A DNA stretch of 64,000 nt from Pelagibius sp050043265 (GCA_050043265.1 JBHJIR010000040.1:58901-122900); one strand, 5' to 3'; positions 26,352 through 35,301 are shown, counted from the first letter of the stretch. Made by a program: numbers and translations. Notes: generated from the sequence alone by a model not told the origin.

Positions 26352-27767
26352 ATGGCCGCCAAAGAAAAGCCCCTTCATCCGGCGTCCGGAAGCAAGGCAA
26401 GCACCCTGACGAATAGCGCGGCAACGATCCGCGCCTACGACAACGACCACTTCCTGCACCCCTGGGAGTCGATGGCGACGCTCGGCCAGGCCAACCGCAC
26501 CATCTCGACGCGCGCCGAAGGCATCTATGTCTACGACGAGAACGACCGGCGCCTGATCGACGGCCCCGGCGGCATGTGGTGCACGCAGATCGGCTATGGC
26601 CGGCGCGACATGGCCGACGCCATCGCCGAGCAGGTGATGAAACTGGCCTACCATTCGCCGTGGAACACGGCAGGCGAACCCTCGGCCCTGTTGGCGCGCA
26701 AGCTGGCGGAGTTGGCCCCGGGCGATCTGAATCATGTGAGCTTCACCACCGGCGGTTCCACCGCGGTGGATACCGCCCTGCGCTTCATTCATTTCTACAA
26801 CAACGTGCTGGGCCGGCCGGAGAAGAAGCGCGTCATCTCGCGCGAGAAGGCCTATCACGGCTCGACCTATCTCTCCGCCTCGGTGACCGGCAAGGAGCGC
26901 AGCGAGACCCGCTTCGATGTCGAAGCCCGGCTCACCCACCTGCTGCCCAACGTCAATCCGAACCTGCGTCCGGCGGGGATGAGCGAAGAGGACTGGTGCA
27001 GCGCCAAGGTCGCCGATCTGGAAAACGCCATCCTGGAACTCGGCCCCGACACCGTGGGCGGCTTCATCGCCGAGCCGATCCTGGCCTCCGGCGGGGTCAT
27101 CATCCCGCCGCCGGGCTACTTCAAGGCCTGCCGCGAGGTCTGCCGCAAGTACGACGTGCTGTTCATCGCCGACGAGGTGGTCACCGCCTTCGGCCGCCTT
27201 GGCCATTGGTTCGCCTCGGAGGATGTGTTCGGCGTGGTGCCGGACATGATCACCTGCGCCAAGGGACTGACTTCGGGCTATCTGCCGCTCGGCGCCTGCA
27301 TCATCTCCGACCGGCTGCTGGAGGATGTACGGGCCAAGGCCGGACCGGACCTGATGTTCAACAACGGCTACACCTATTCCGGCCATCCGGTGTGTTGTGC
27401 CGCCGCACTGAAGAACATCGAGATCATCGAACGCGAAGGCATCCTGGAGCACGTGCGCGAGATCTCGCCCTACTTCCTGGAGCGCATCCTGGCGCTGGAA
27501 TCCAACCCCATCGTCGGCGACGCCCGCGGCCTGGGCCTGGTCGGCTGCGTCGAGGGCCGCCTGAAGGGCGACGGCGACCGCCTGGACCTGGACCGCGAAT
27601 TCGGCGCCCTGATCGACGATAAGTGCGAGGCCCTGGGCCTCATCGTGCGGCCGCTGCTGAACATGTGCGTGTTCTCGCCCCCGCTGGTGATCACCCGGCC
27701 GCAGATCGACGAGATGTTCGACATCCTGGAAGAAGCAATCCGCCAGGTCGCCGCCGAAGTCGGCTGA
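26352..27767 (+). CDS. Class III PLP-dependent aminotransferase
   Basis: The 471-residue enzyme belongs to the omega-amino-acid:pyruvate or diamine transaminase group. PLP Lys lies in MITCAKGLTSGYLPLG; FIADEVVTAFGRLG holds the cofactor-contacting Asp; SFTTGGSTAVDTALRF is the phosphate-binding part. It is the fourth gene of the operon. In polyamine or betaine metabolism such enzymes transfer terminal amino groups, producing aldehydes. The aldehyde dehydrogenases at 2.1 and 44.1 kb could process such a product, though neither is in this operon. Confidence 0.92.
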   Translation: MAAKEKPLHPASGSKASTLTNSAATIRAYDNDHFLHPWESMATLGQANRTISTRAEGIYVYDENDRRLIDGPGGMWCTQIGYGRRDMADAIAEQVMKLAYHSPWNTAGEPSALLARKLAELAPGDLNHVSFTTGGSTAVDTALRFIHFYNNVLGRPEKKRVISREKAYHGSTYLSASVTGKERSETRFDVEARLTHLLPNVNPNLRPAGMSEEDWCSAKVADLENAILELGPDTVGGFIAEPILASGGVIIPPPGYFKACREVCRKYDVLFIADEVVTAFGRLGHWFASEDVFGVVPDMITCAKGLTSGYLPLGACIISDRLLEDVRAKAGPDLMFNNGYTYSGHPVCCAAALKNIEIIEREGILEHVREISPYFLERILALESNPIVGDARGLGLVGCVEGRLKGDGDRLDLDREFGALIDDKCEALGLIVRPLLNMCVFSPPLVITRPQIDEMFDILEEAIRQVAAEVG

Positions 27768-27850
27768 GACCGGCCCGCGCGGAAATTGGCGGGAAACCGC
27801 CGTCGGCGGGCAGCGGCAGGGCGCTGGGCACGAAAAACGCGCTTAGATAT

Positions 27851-27870
27851 TTAAATGAGCGCTCAAATAA
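27851..27870. promoter_or_regulatory. BetI-like operator, site 2 (binding-protein promoter)
   Basis: TTAAATGAGCGCTCAAATAA holds a perfect ten-base core TGAGCGCTCA (27856-27865) with TTA and TAA as outer arms. It lies 151 bases before the start codon of the binding-protein gene and just after the aminotransferase stop, marking a separate promoter for that gene. Confidence 0.8.
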
Positions 27871-28016
27871 TTTATTGCCGCCTGTGCCTGGGTCGCATAC
27901 GGTTTTAAGCAGAAAAGCAAGCCGCTGGGGATATGAGGGAGAGTGCTTTTCTTACCCCCGAGCCATCCCAAGGCGGAAATCCCAAACAGGGAAATGCAGA
28001 ACAAGGGAAAGGCAAC

Positions 28017-29096
28017 ATGACAACAAAATCGATGAACAGGCTGGTGGGGGGCGCTATGGGCGGCGCCGCTCTGGTGGCCCTGGCAACGGGGACGGCCACC
28101 GCCGCGGACCCGGAAATCACCATCTTCGACTGGGCCGGATACGAAGATCCCGCCTTCCACGAAGACTACACCGCGAAATACAGTGAAGAGCCGACCTTCG
28201 CCTTCTTCGGCGACGAGGAGGAGGCCTTCCAGAAGCTGCGCGCCGGCTTCAAAGCCGACCTCGGCCATCCCTGTTCGCAGAGTGTGGTGAAGTGGCGCGA
28301 GGCCGGCCTGTTGAAGCCGCTCGACACCAGCCGCATCGACGCCTGGGATGATCTCAATCCGGGCCTGCGCGACCTGCCCGGCTTCAGCGAGGGCGGGAAA
28401 GCCTACTTCGTACCGATCGACTGGGGCAACACGGCGCTGGTCTATCGCACCGACAAGGTGCCGGAGGAAGATGTCACCAGCCTGCAGGTCTTCGCTGATC
28501 CCAAGTACCAGGGGCGCATTTCCATCGGCGACAACGTGGACGACGCCTACGGACTGGCCTTTCTCAGCATCGGCGTCAAGGACTGGACCAAGGCAACCGA
28601 CGCGCAGTTCGAAGCCGCCTCCGACTTCCTGCGCAAGGTGCACGAGAACGTGCGCGTCTACTGGCAGGACGGTGCCAGCCTGGCGCAAGTCATGGCCTCC
28701 GGCGAGGTCACCGTCGCCTGGGCCTGGAACGACACCGCCCTGACCCTGCAGGGCGAAGACATCCCCGCGAAGATGAAGCGGGACACCAAGGAAGGCCTGG
28801 CGACCTGGGTCTGCGGCTACTCGCTGCTCGCCGCCGGCGACGGCAACGAGGACAAGATCTACGACTACATCAATGCCTTCCTGGCCGACAGCGCGGCCAA
28901 CTACCTGGTCACCGCCTGGGGTTACGGCCATGCCAACCAGGCCGCCATGGCCAAGATGGATCAGGCCGATCTGGCCGCCATGGGCTACGACAACGTGGAG
29001 CAGTTCCGCGACAACACGTTATGGATGGGCCCCCTGCCCAGCGCGCTGCGCGAAAAGATGATCGCCGAGTTCGAGAAGATCAAAGCGGGCTTCTGA
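28017..29096 (+). CDS. Periplasmic binding protein of a polyamine-type ABC transporter (PotD-like)
   Basis: The 359-residue protein has a signal peptide (MGGAALVALATGTATAA, cleavage near residue 29) and the mature start DPEITIFDWAGYEDPAFHED. AWAWNDTALTLQGEDIP and WVCGYSLLAAG are pocket regions; Trp and Asp residues are plentiful, as in binders of cationic amines. A GGGAAAGG ribosome site precedes the ATG of MTTKSMNR. No transporter gene follows; a strong terminator does. The permease and ATPase genes at 31.0-33.9 kb lack a binding protein, and both units carry the same operator, so they likely form one importer. Confidence 0.9.
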   Translation: MTTKSMNRLVGGAMGGAALVALATGTATAADPEITIFDWAGYEDPAFHEDYTAKYSEEPTFAFFGDEEEAFQKLRAGFKADLGHPCSQSVVKWREAGLLKPLDTSRIDAWDDLNPGLRDLPGFSEGGKAYFVPIDWGNTALVYRTDKVPEEDVTSLQVFADPKYQGRISIGDNVDDAYGLAFLSIGVKDWTKATDAQFEAASDFLRKVHENVRVYWQDGASLAQVMASGEVTVAWAWNDTALTLQGEDIPAKMKRDTKEGLATWVCGYSLLAAGDGNEDKIYDYINAFLADSAANYLVTAWGYGHANQAAMAKMDQADLAAMGYDNVEQFRDNTLWMGPLPSALREKMIAEFEKIKAGF

Positions 29097-29126
29097 CGGC
29101 CCCCCGACCGCTCGGGCCCGCATGAG

Positions 29127-29161
29127 GAAACCGCCTCCCAAAAGGGGGGCGGTTTCTTTTT
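29127..29161 (+). terminator. Rho-independent terminator after the binding-protein gene
   Basis: A 13-base stem (GAAACCGCCTCCC with GGGGGGCGGTTTC, one G-U pair) encloses AAAA and is followed by five T. It lies 30 bases after the stop of the plus-strand binding-protein gene and before the convergent thioesterase gene. Confidence 0.92.
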
Positions 29162-29205
29162 GGTGGGGAACGGGTTGCCGGGACTTACGCTAGCGCGCTT
29201 TCAGG

Positions 29206-29613
29206 TTAGCGCGCCTTCAGGGCCTTGCCCTTTTCGGCGATGCGCGACAGGAAAGACGCGGCGGTGACGACCACGCGTTCGTGGCGGCCCTCGCCGATCA
29301 GGTCCATCTCGTCACGGGCGCGCACGGCGAACAGCAGCTTGCGGCCGTTCACCTCGATCAATTCGGCTTCGGCCTTCACCGTCATGCCCACCGGGGTCGC
29401 CGCGATATGGGTGATGTCCAGATGGGTGCCGAGCGACTGCTTGCCCTCCGGCAGCAGGTGCTCGATGGCAGCCAACGCCGCCTCTTCCATCAGGCTGACC
29501 ATCTTGGGCGTCGCCAGCACGGCGATACGGCCCGAGCCAATGCGCGGCGCGGTGTCGCTGGTGCCCACCATCATCTCGGCTTCGCCAATAAGGCCCGGTT
29601 TGATCTTATCCAA
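29206..29613 (-). CDS. Acyl-CoA thioesterase, FlK-like hotdog fold
   Basis: The 135-residue protein is a single hotdog domain of the fluoroacetyl-CoA thioesterase type: ATPKMVSLMEEAALAAIEHL carries the Thr and Glu of the active site, GTHLDITHIAATPVGM the His, and LLFAVRARDEMDLIGEGRHE the rest of the sheet. Enzymes of this group hydrolyse short acyl-CoA. It is placed alone between a plus-strand terminator and the MFS gene, with which it may be co-transcribed (172 bases apart). Physiological substrate unknown. Confidence 0.87.
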   Translation of the reverse strand: MDKIKPGLIGEAEMMVGTSDTAPRIGSGRIAVLATPKMVSLMEEAALAAIEHLLPEGKQSLGTHLDITHIAATPVGMTVKAEAELIEVNGRKLLFAVRARDEMDLIGEGRHERVVVTAASFLSRIAEKGKALKAR

Positions 29614-29786
29614 ATCGCTGTCGTCCTCTCAGCAGGAAGGCGGGCGGCGGGCAACGCCCGCGCGAATCATATCCTAAGACCAACATTCTTAAGGGAATGC
29701 CGTGCCGAGCGCCAATTTCATTTGTGCCGCAGGCGTTGTTGGACTGAAACCCGGACCGGACGACGTCCCGTGGCCCGGCACTTCCC

Positions 29787-30968
29787 CTACTCCTTCAGTG
29801 TGAGCGGGCGCCCCAGACGGCTGAGGACGATCAGGACGAAGAGGCCGGCGGCCCCCGCCATCACGGCCATCAGGCCATGCTGCGGCCAGAGATCGACGGC
29901 AGCACCCGCCGCCGGCGGGCCGACGATGTTGGCGATCTCGTAGGCGATGACGAAGACCGCGTTCGCCGCCGCCAGCAGTGCCCCCCGAAACCGCAGTCCC
30001 AGCGCCGCAAGGGCGATGGAATAGATCCCCCAGGCCGCGCCGCCCCACACGAAGAGCACCGCGGCGAGCATCCAGGGCATCGCCAGAACCTGTGGCGCCA
30101 AACCCGGCCCGATCAGGCATACCAGGCCACAGAGAAACATCGCACGGCGGTAGCCGATGGTGTCGGCCAGCCAGCCCAGCGGGAACTGCAGGACGATGTT
30201 ACCGGAGACAAAGACAGTCAGCAGCAGGACCGTAAAAGACTCTTCCAAGCCGTTACGCAGGCCCCAGATGGGCAGGAAACTGAAAAAGGCGATATCGACG
30301 ACGCCGGCCAGGACCGCCGCCGCGAAGAGGGCGGGAGCAGCCAAGAGAATGCCGGCATAGCGCGTCTTGTGCGCCACATCCAGCTTGGGCGCCCGCCCGC
30401 GCATCAGCAGGATCGGCAGCACGGCCAGAGCGTAAAGAAGGGTGAAGGCGACGAAGGGCAGCGGCCCCTCACTGCCCAGCAGGGTCAGCAGCAGCGGGCC
30501 GACGACAAAGCCCAGCGCCATGACGCTGCCGTAAAGCGCGACGACCCGGCCGCGGCCACCGCTGCTGGCGACGGCATTGATCCAGGTTTCCGTCACGATC
30601 CAGGGGCCCGCGCCGGCCAGACCCGCGATCAGGCGCAATACGAACCAGGCCGGCGCGCTCATGAACACCGGCAGCAGGATGAGCGAGAGGATGGACACCG
30701 CGTCGCACAACAGGATGGTGTCGACGGTGCCAAAACGGCGCAGCAGACGCGGTGCCAGCGGTGCGGCGATGATGGTGCCGATGGGCTGCGCCGCCACCAC
30801 GAGCCCGATGAGGGCCGCGTCGACGCCGCGGGCCTCCAGGGTGAGGGCAATCAGCGGCGTGAGGCCGCCAAAGGCGACACAAAAAGCAAACACGCTGGTG
30901 AACAGCGCAGCAAGCGGCAGCCAATCGGATTGCCCGGCCCGCAGGTTTTCCGACAGTTTGTCCGGCAT
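29787..30968 (-). CDS. Major facilitator superfamily transporter, YcaD-like
   Basis: The 393-residue membrane protein has about 12 hydrophobic segments. The motif at the second loop reads APRLLRRFGTVDTIL and the repeat in the second half GWLADTIGYRRAMFL. This resembles the YcaD group of putative transporters. WIVTETWINAVASSGGRGRV is a family-typical stretch in segment 5. It lies between the thioesterase and an ABC operon on the same strand. The substrate is unknown; efflux of a metabolite is as likely as uptake. Confidence 0.88.
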   Translation of the reverse strand: MPDKLSENLRAGQSDWLPLAALFTSVFAFCVAFGGLTPLIALTLEARGVDAALIGLVVAAQPIGTIIAAPLAPRLLRRFGTVDTILLCDAVSILSLILLPVFMSAPAWFVLRLIAGLAGAGPWIVTETWINAVASSGGRGRVVALYGSVMALGFVVGPLLLTLLGSEGPLPFVAFTLLYALAVLPILLMRGRAPKLDVAHKTRYAGILLAAPALFAAAVLAGVVDIAFFSFLPIWGLRNGLEESFTVLLLTVFVSGNIVLQFPLGWLADTIGYRRAMFLCGLVCLIGPGLAPQVLAMPWMLAAVLFVWGGAAWGIYSIALAALGLRFRGALLAAANAVFVIAYEIANIVGPPAAGAAVDLWPQHGLMAVMAGAAGLFVLIVLSRLGRPLTLKE

Positions 30969-31041
30969 CGTCGCGTTCGTCTTTCACTAGAGCCCGCGCC
31001 AGGCCTGCGGCCCGCGAGGGGTATGCACTACCCGCCGGAGA

Positions 31042-32130
31042 CTATGTCAGAGGGACCAGCGATTCCGGGCCCCAGCCGACCTGGACCTTCTCGCCGGCCG
31101 CGAGGCTGCGGCGGCCGATGGTGTTGCGCATGGAAACGACGATCGGCCGGTCGACCGCGTCGATGGCGATGGAATAGTAGGTCATGTCGCCGTAGTAGGA
31201 GGCCTCCACCACGGTGCCGCTGACGACGCGGTTGAAGCTGGCGTCCTCGCCATAGACCAGGGTCATACGCTCCGGCCGGGCGCCGATGGTGAGACCGCTG
31301 CCATTGAAGGTAGTGTCCGCCGGCTTCTTGACCTCGGCCCGCCCAAAGCCGGCGACGTCGACCTCGATGAGGCCGTCGCTCTCGCTGAGGATCGACGCAT
31401 CGAGAAAGTTCATGCCACCGATGAATTCCGCCACCACACGACTGCGCGGGCGCTGGTAGATTTCCTCCGGGCTGTCGCACTGGATGATCTTACCGCCGAA
31501 CATCACGGCGATGCGGTCGGACATGGTCAGGGCCTCCTCCTGGTCGTGGGTGACCAGGATGAAGGTGATGCCGACCTGGCGCTGCAGGTGGCGCAATTCG
31601 ACCTGCATCTGCTCGCGCAGCTTTTTGTCGAGAGCGGAAAGCGGCTCGTCCAACAGCAGCACCTTGGGACGCATGATGAGCGCGCGGGCCAGCGCCACAC
31701 GCTGGCGCTGGCCGCCGGAAATTTCGTTGCTGCGCCGGGCGCCGAGGTGCGCCATGTCGACCTGGGCCAGCGCTTCCTGCACGCGCCGCTCACGCTCCGC
31801 CTTGCCAAGGTGCAGGCGGCGCAGGCCGTAGGCAACGTTTTGCGCGACCGTCAGGTGCGGAAAGATCGCGTAATTCTGGAATACCATGTTGGTCGGCCGG
31901 CGGTTGGCCGGCACGCCGACCATTGCCTGACCGTCGATGCGGATCGCCCCGGAGGTCGGATCGTCGAACCCGGCGATCTGGCGCAGCAGCGTGGTCTTGC
32001 CGCAGCCCGAGGGGCCAAGCAGGGAGAAGAACTCGCCCTCGCGGATCTGCACCGACACCTCATCGAGGGCGGTGAAGCTGCCGAACTTCCGCGTCACGCG
32101 GTCGATCTCGATGATAGGTCGTTCGTTCAC
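31042..32130 (-). CDS. ABC transporter ATP-binding protein, spermidine/putrescine type (PotA-like)
   Basis: The 362-residue ATPase has Walker A GPSGCGKTT, signature ISGGQRQRVALARAL, Walker B VLLLDEPLSALD, switch His in VTHDQEEAL and a C-terminal TOBE-type region. A GTG start at 32130 was chosen: GGAGG lies six bases upstream and the GTGA overlaps the stop of the permease gene. The distant ATG in frame would read through the permease gene. It is the third component of the transporter that probably uses the binding protein at 28.0 kb. Confidence 0.92.
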   Translation of the reverse strand: MNERPIIEIDRVTRKFGSFTALDEVSVQIREGEFFSLLGPSGCGKTTLLRQIAGFDDPTSGAIRIDGQAMVGVPANRRPTNMVFQNYAIFPHLTVAQNVAYGLRRLHLGKAERERRVQEALAQVDMAHLGARRSNEISGGQRQRVALARALIMRPKVLLLDEPLSALDKKLREQMQVELRHLQRQVGITFILVTHDQEEALTMSDRIAVMFGGKIIQCDSPEEIYQRPRSRVVAEFIGGMNFLDASILSESDGLIEVDVAGFGRAEVKKPADTTFNGSGLTIGARPERMTLVYGEDASFNRVVSGTVVEASYYGDMTYYSIAIDAVDRPIVVSMRNTIGRRSLAAGEKVQVGWGPESLVPLT

Positions 32131-32936
32131 AGAAAACCTCCGCTGGCGGGGTCCGCGCCGGCCCGTTTCGCCGCGCGGCGCCGCATGACCTCGGCCACCG
32201 ACAGCAGGACGACGGAGGCCAACAGCAGCAGGCTGCCCAGGGCCAGGACGTCGGGCAGCTTGGCGGTGAAGCGCAGTTGGCTCCAGATGTAGATGGGCAG
32301 GGTCGGTTCGGTCCCGCTGAGGAAGAACGCGACGATGAACTCGTCGAGCGAGATCGTGAAGGTGACCAGCAGGCTGGACAGGATGCCCGGCGCCACGATG
32401 GGCAGGGTCACCCGAAAGAAGGTCACCGCGGGTCCCTCGCCCAGGTCGAGGGACGCTTCCTCCAGGCTGCGGTCGAACCCTTCGAAGCTGGAGCTCAGCA
32501 CCGCAATGGAGAACGGCACCGCCATCAGGATATGGCCCAGGGTAACGCTGATCAGCGACAGGTTGAAGCCGAGTTGCAGCAGAACCACCAGCAGCGAAAT
32601 GGCGATGATGATTTCCGGCAGCACCAGCGGCAGCATGATGAGCGCGGCCATCCCGCCCTTGCCGGGAAAGTGATAGCGGGTCAGGGCGCGGGCGCCGCAG
32701 ATACCCAGGATGGTGGCAATCACCGAGCAGGCGACGGCGACTCTCAAGCTGTTCCACAAGGCCCCCTGCATGACGTCATTGGCCCAGAGATTCTCGTACC
32801 ACCGCGTCGTCAGGCCCTGAATCGGGAAGGCGACGATGGCGGAATCGTTGAACGAGAAGATCGGCAGGAACAGCACCGGCACGTAGAGAAAAGCCAGGTA
32901 GAGAAAGGCATAGATGCTGAGAGGCCGTATCTTCAC
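32127..32936 (-). CDS. ABC transporter permease, PotC-like
   Basis: The 269-residue protein has six membrane segments. The ATPase-docking loop is EEASLDLGEGPAVTFFRVTL near residue 160. FSFNDSAIVAFPIQGLTTRW is a typical PotC N-terminal periplasmic loop. It lies 16 bases after the PotB-like gene and overlaps the ATPase gene by four bases. Confidence 0.9.
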   Translation of the reverse strand: MKIRPLSIYAFLYLAFLYVPVLFLPIFSFNDSAIVAFPIQGLTTRWYENLWANDVMQGALWNSLRVAVACSVIATILGICGARALTRYHFPGKGGMAALIMLPLVLPEIIIAISLLVVLLQLGFNLSLISVTLGHILMAVPFSIAVLSSSFEGFDRSLEEASLDLGEGPAVTFFRVTLPIVAPGILSSLLVTFTISLDEFIVAFFLSGTEPTLPIYIWSQLRFTAKLPDVLALGSLLLLASVVLLSVAEVMRRRAAKRAGADPASGGFL

Positions 32937-32952
32937 CTGCGCCGCGCCTTTG

Positions 32953-33915
32953 CTATCGGATCCGGGAGGAGATCAGCCGGGTCAGGCCGACGAAGGCCAG
33001 CGACGCGGCGGCAACGATCATCATCATCGAGACGGCAAGCGCCGCGCCGAGCGGCCAGTTGTTCGCCTTACCGAATTGCACCTGAATCATGTTCGAGATC
33101 ATCAGGCCATCCTTGCCGCCGACCAGTCGCGGCGTGATGTAGTCGCCGACCGTCGGGATGAAGACGATCAGCGCGGCGGCGATGACGCCGGGCAGCGACA
33201 ACGGCAGGGTGATGCGCAGGAAGCGCCGAAGGGCGCCGTCGCCGAGATCGGTCGCCGCCTCCAGCAGACTGCGGTCGATCTTTTCCAGCGAAACGAAGAT
33301 CGGCAGGATCGCAAAGGGCGCCCAGGCATGGGCCAGGGTGATGACCACCGAGTTCACGTTGTAGAGCAGGAATTCCATCGGCTGGGCGATGATGCCCAGT
33401 TCCATCAGGCTGGCGTTGATGGCGCCGTTGTAGCCCAGGATGATCTTCCAGGCGAAGACCCGCAGCAGATAGCTGGTCCAGAACGGAATGGTGATGAGGA
33501 ACAGCCACAGCGCCTTGCGCTGATCCACCTTGAAGGAGAGATAGTAGGCCATCGGGTAGGCCAGCAGCACGGTGAACAGCGTCACCACCGCCGACACGCC
33601 AAGGGAGCGGAACATCAGGATCCGATAGAGCGGATCGGTCCAGGCCTCGATGTAGTTGACGAAGGTCGCCGTGCGGTCGATTTCCAGGTAGCTCTGGGTC
33701 CAGAAGCTGAAGACGATGATGACCAGAATCGGCGCCAGCAACAGCAGCAGGGCATAGAGGAAGGTCGGGCTGATCAGCGCGAAGCCGCGCAGTGCCTCGC
33801 TGCGCCAAAGCCGCGCCCGCCAGCCACTGCTCGCACCCTCGCCTGTTCCGGCCTGGATCACCGCAGCCTCACTGAGCGGGATCCCAATGACCGGGACCCC
33901 ACTGGCCGAGGTCAT
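32953..33915 (-). CDS. ABC transporter permease, PotB-like
   Basis: The 320-residue protein has a 40-residue N-terminal cytoplasmic tail and about six membrane segments. Its EAA loop is LEAATDLGDGALRRFLRITL near residue 222. It starts 142 bases after the Rieske oxygenase gene on the same strand, with no terminator seen between, so the oxygenase and transporter genes are probably one operon under the operator at 35.29 kb. No binding-protein gene is present here. Confidence 0.9.
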   Translation of the reverse strand: MTSASGVPVIGIPLSEAAVIQAGTGEGASSGWRARLWRSEALRGFALISPTFLYALLLLLAPILVIIVFSFWTQSYLEIDRTATFVNYIEAWTDPLYRILMFRSLGVSAVVTLFTVLLAYPMAYYLSFKVDQRKALWLFLITIPFWTSYLLRVFAWKIILGYNGAINASLMELGIIAQPMEFLLYNVNSVVITLAHAWAPFAILPIFVSLEKIDRSLLEAATDLGDGALRRFLRITLPLSLPGVIAAALIVFIPTVGDYITPRLVGGKDGLMISNMIQVQFGKANNWPLGAALAVSMMMIVAAASLAFVGLTRLISSRIR

Positions 33916-34057
33916 GGTTCGGAACGCCGCCTTCGTAAAGGCGATTGGAATCGCGCCTGACGGCGCGTGCCTGCCTCACTCCCTGAACCCCCTTTGCCCG
34001 GCCCTGCGGTCCGGCCCCCACGCTTGTTCTTCCTGACGCATCCCGTCTTTTTCCAGT

Positions 34058-35266
34058 TCAGGCCGCGCCGCGCGTCAGCTTCTCTTTGTTGAGCCGCTCC
34101 ATGGTCCCCGGCGCCGGCGCGCTGGGATCGCCCATCACCGGCATCAGATCACGCAGGCGGTCGTGGAAGCATCTCACGCCGTATTCCAGATCCGAAAGCA
34201 TGATTCCGTCATAGCCGCTCGATTTCGCCGCCTCGCAGGACCAGATGGTCAGCTGGACATCTTCCTCGCCGGTGTCCTTGTCGATGCGCGTACTGAGGTA
34301 GCGGGCCAGACGCATCTCACGCGTTTCGTTCTTATATTTGTAGGTCGCGCCGCGCTGCAGGGTCAGACCCTCGTGCACCGGGAACTCCTGATAGAACATC
34401 ACGCTCTCGGGATAGAAGGCCATCACCGTATTGGGGAACATGCCGAGATAGACCCAGGCGCGCTTGTGGCTGTCGGGCAGGTTCGGCATGTCCGGCAGGA
34501 TCTTCTTGTAGTTGCGCACGCTCCACAGCCGGCCCGGCCCCTCGTTGAACGGACCGAAGGAACGGTTGGCGCCGCCGCTCAGCGGTTCGTCGAAATAGCC
34601 GTGACCGTAGAGGTCCTGCAGGCCGGGATGCGCGATGGGGACGTGGTAGCCCTCGTTGTCGACGTCGCGCACGGCCTTCCAGTTGACCGCCGTCTCGGAT
34701 TTCCAGAAACCGCCGTAGGCCGACTCCATGTCCGGAATGTTGTAGAGCGCCGCCTCGGCCTCGTAGGGCGCCATGATCTCCTTCACCGAAGGTTGCTCGC
34801 CGGACTTGAAGCGGATGAATACGAAACCCATCCAGATCTCGCACTCCAGCGGCTTCAGGCCGAACTCGACCGGGTCGAGTTTGGGCAGGGTCTTGGGCTT
34901 GGCGGCGCCGCGCAGGGTGCCGTCCAGATTGTAGCTCCAGCCGTGGAACGGGCAGACCAGCGCCGAGCGGCACTGGCCCTTCGACCCGGTGGCGACGCGC
35001 GAACCGCGGTGGCGGCAGACGTTGTGGAAGGCGCGGATGACGTTGTCCTCGCCCCGGATGATGACCGCGCGCTCGCCACACATGTCGAAGCAGACATAGC
35101 TGCCGGCCTCCGGCACATCGGCCTGGTGACAGGCCAGCTGCCAGTGGCGGCGGAACAGCACCTCGGTCTCGAGGTCCAGCAGTTCCTTGTTGAAATAGGT
35201 CCAGGCCGGCAACCCGGAACGATCCCACTCGTCCGGAACTTCCATTCTTTCCAATGAATTACGCAC
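34058..35266 (-). CDS. Rieske-type non-heme iron oxygenase, quaternary-amine group (CntA/GbcA-like)
   Basis: The 402-residue protein has an N-terminal Rieske [2Fe-2S] domain with C84, H86, C105 and H108 (NVCRHRGSR and VCPFHGWSY) and a catalytic domain with H208 and H213 in DNEGYHVPIAHPG. The residue that links Rieske and iron centres is Glu (E205), not the usual Asp; this is known for carnitine monooxygenase CntA and relatives acting on quaternary amines. A GTG start at 35266 was chosen because GGAG lies seven bases upstream and the next ATG has its purines too close. No reductase gene is in the window. Its operator matches those of the BetI-like unit. Oxidative N-demethylation or C-N cleavage is likely. 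Confidence 0.9.
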   Translation of the reverse strand: MRNSLERMEVPDEWDRSGLPAWTYFNKELLDLETEVLFRRHWQLACHQADVPEAGSYVCFDMCGERAVIIRGEDNVIRAFHNVCRHRGSRVATGSKGQCRSALVCPFHGWSYNLDGTLRGAAKPKTLPKLDPVEFGLKPLECEIWMGFVFIRFKSGEQPSVKEIMAPYEAEAALYNIPDMESAYGGFWKSETAVNWKAVRDVDNEGYHVPIAHPGLQDLYGHGYFDEPLSGGANRSFGPFNEGPGRLWSVRNYKKILPDMPNLPDSHKRAWVYLGMFPNTVMAFYPESVMFYQEFPVHEGLTLQRGATYKYKNETREMRLARYLSTRIDKDTGEEDVQLTIWSCEAAKSSGYDGIMLSDLEYGVRCFHDRLRDLMPVMGDPSAPAPGTMERLNKEKLTRGAA

Positions 35267-35283
35267 CGACCGTCTCCAGTTTT

Positions 35284-35301
35284 TATATGAGCGCTCAATT
35301 A
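35284..35301. promoter_or_regulatory. BetI-like operator, site 3 (Rieske/transporter promoter)
   Basis: The core TGAGCGCTCA (35288-35297) is identical to that of site 2 and is flanked by TTATA and ATTAA. It begins 18 bases before the GTG start of the Rieske gene, overlapping the expected transcription start. Confidence 0.8.
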
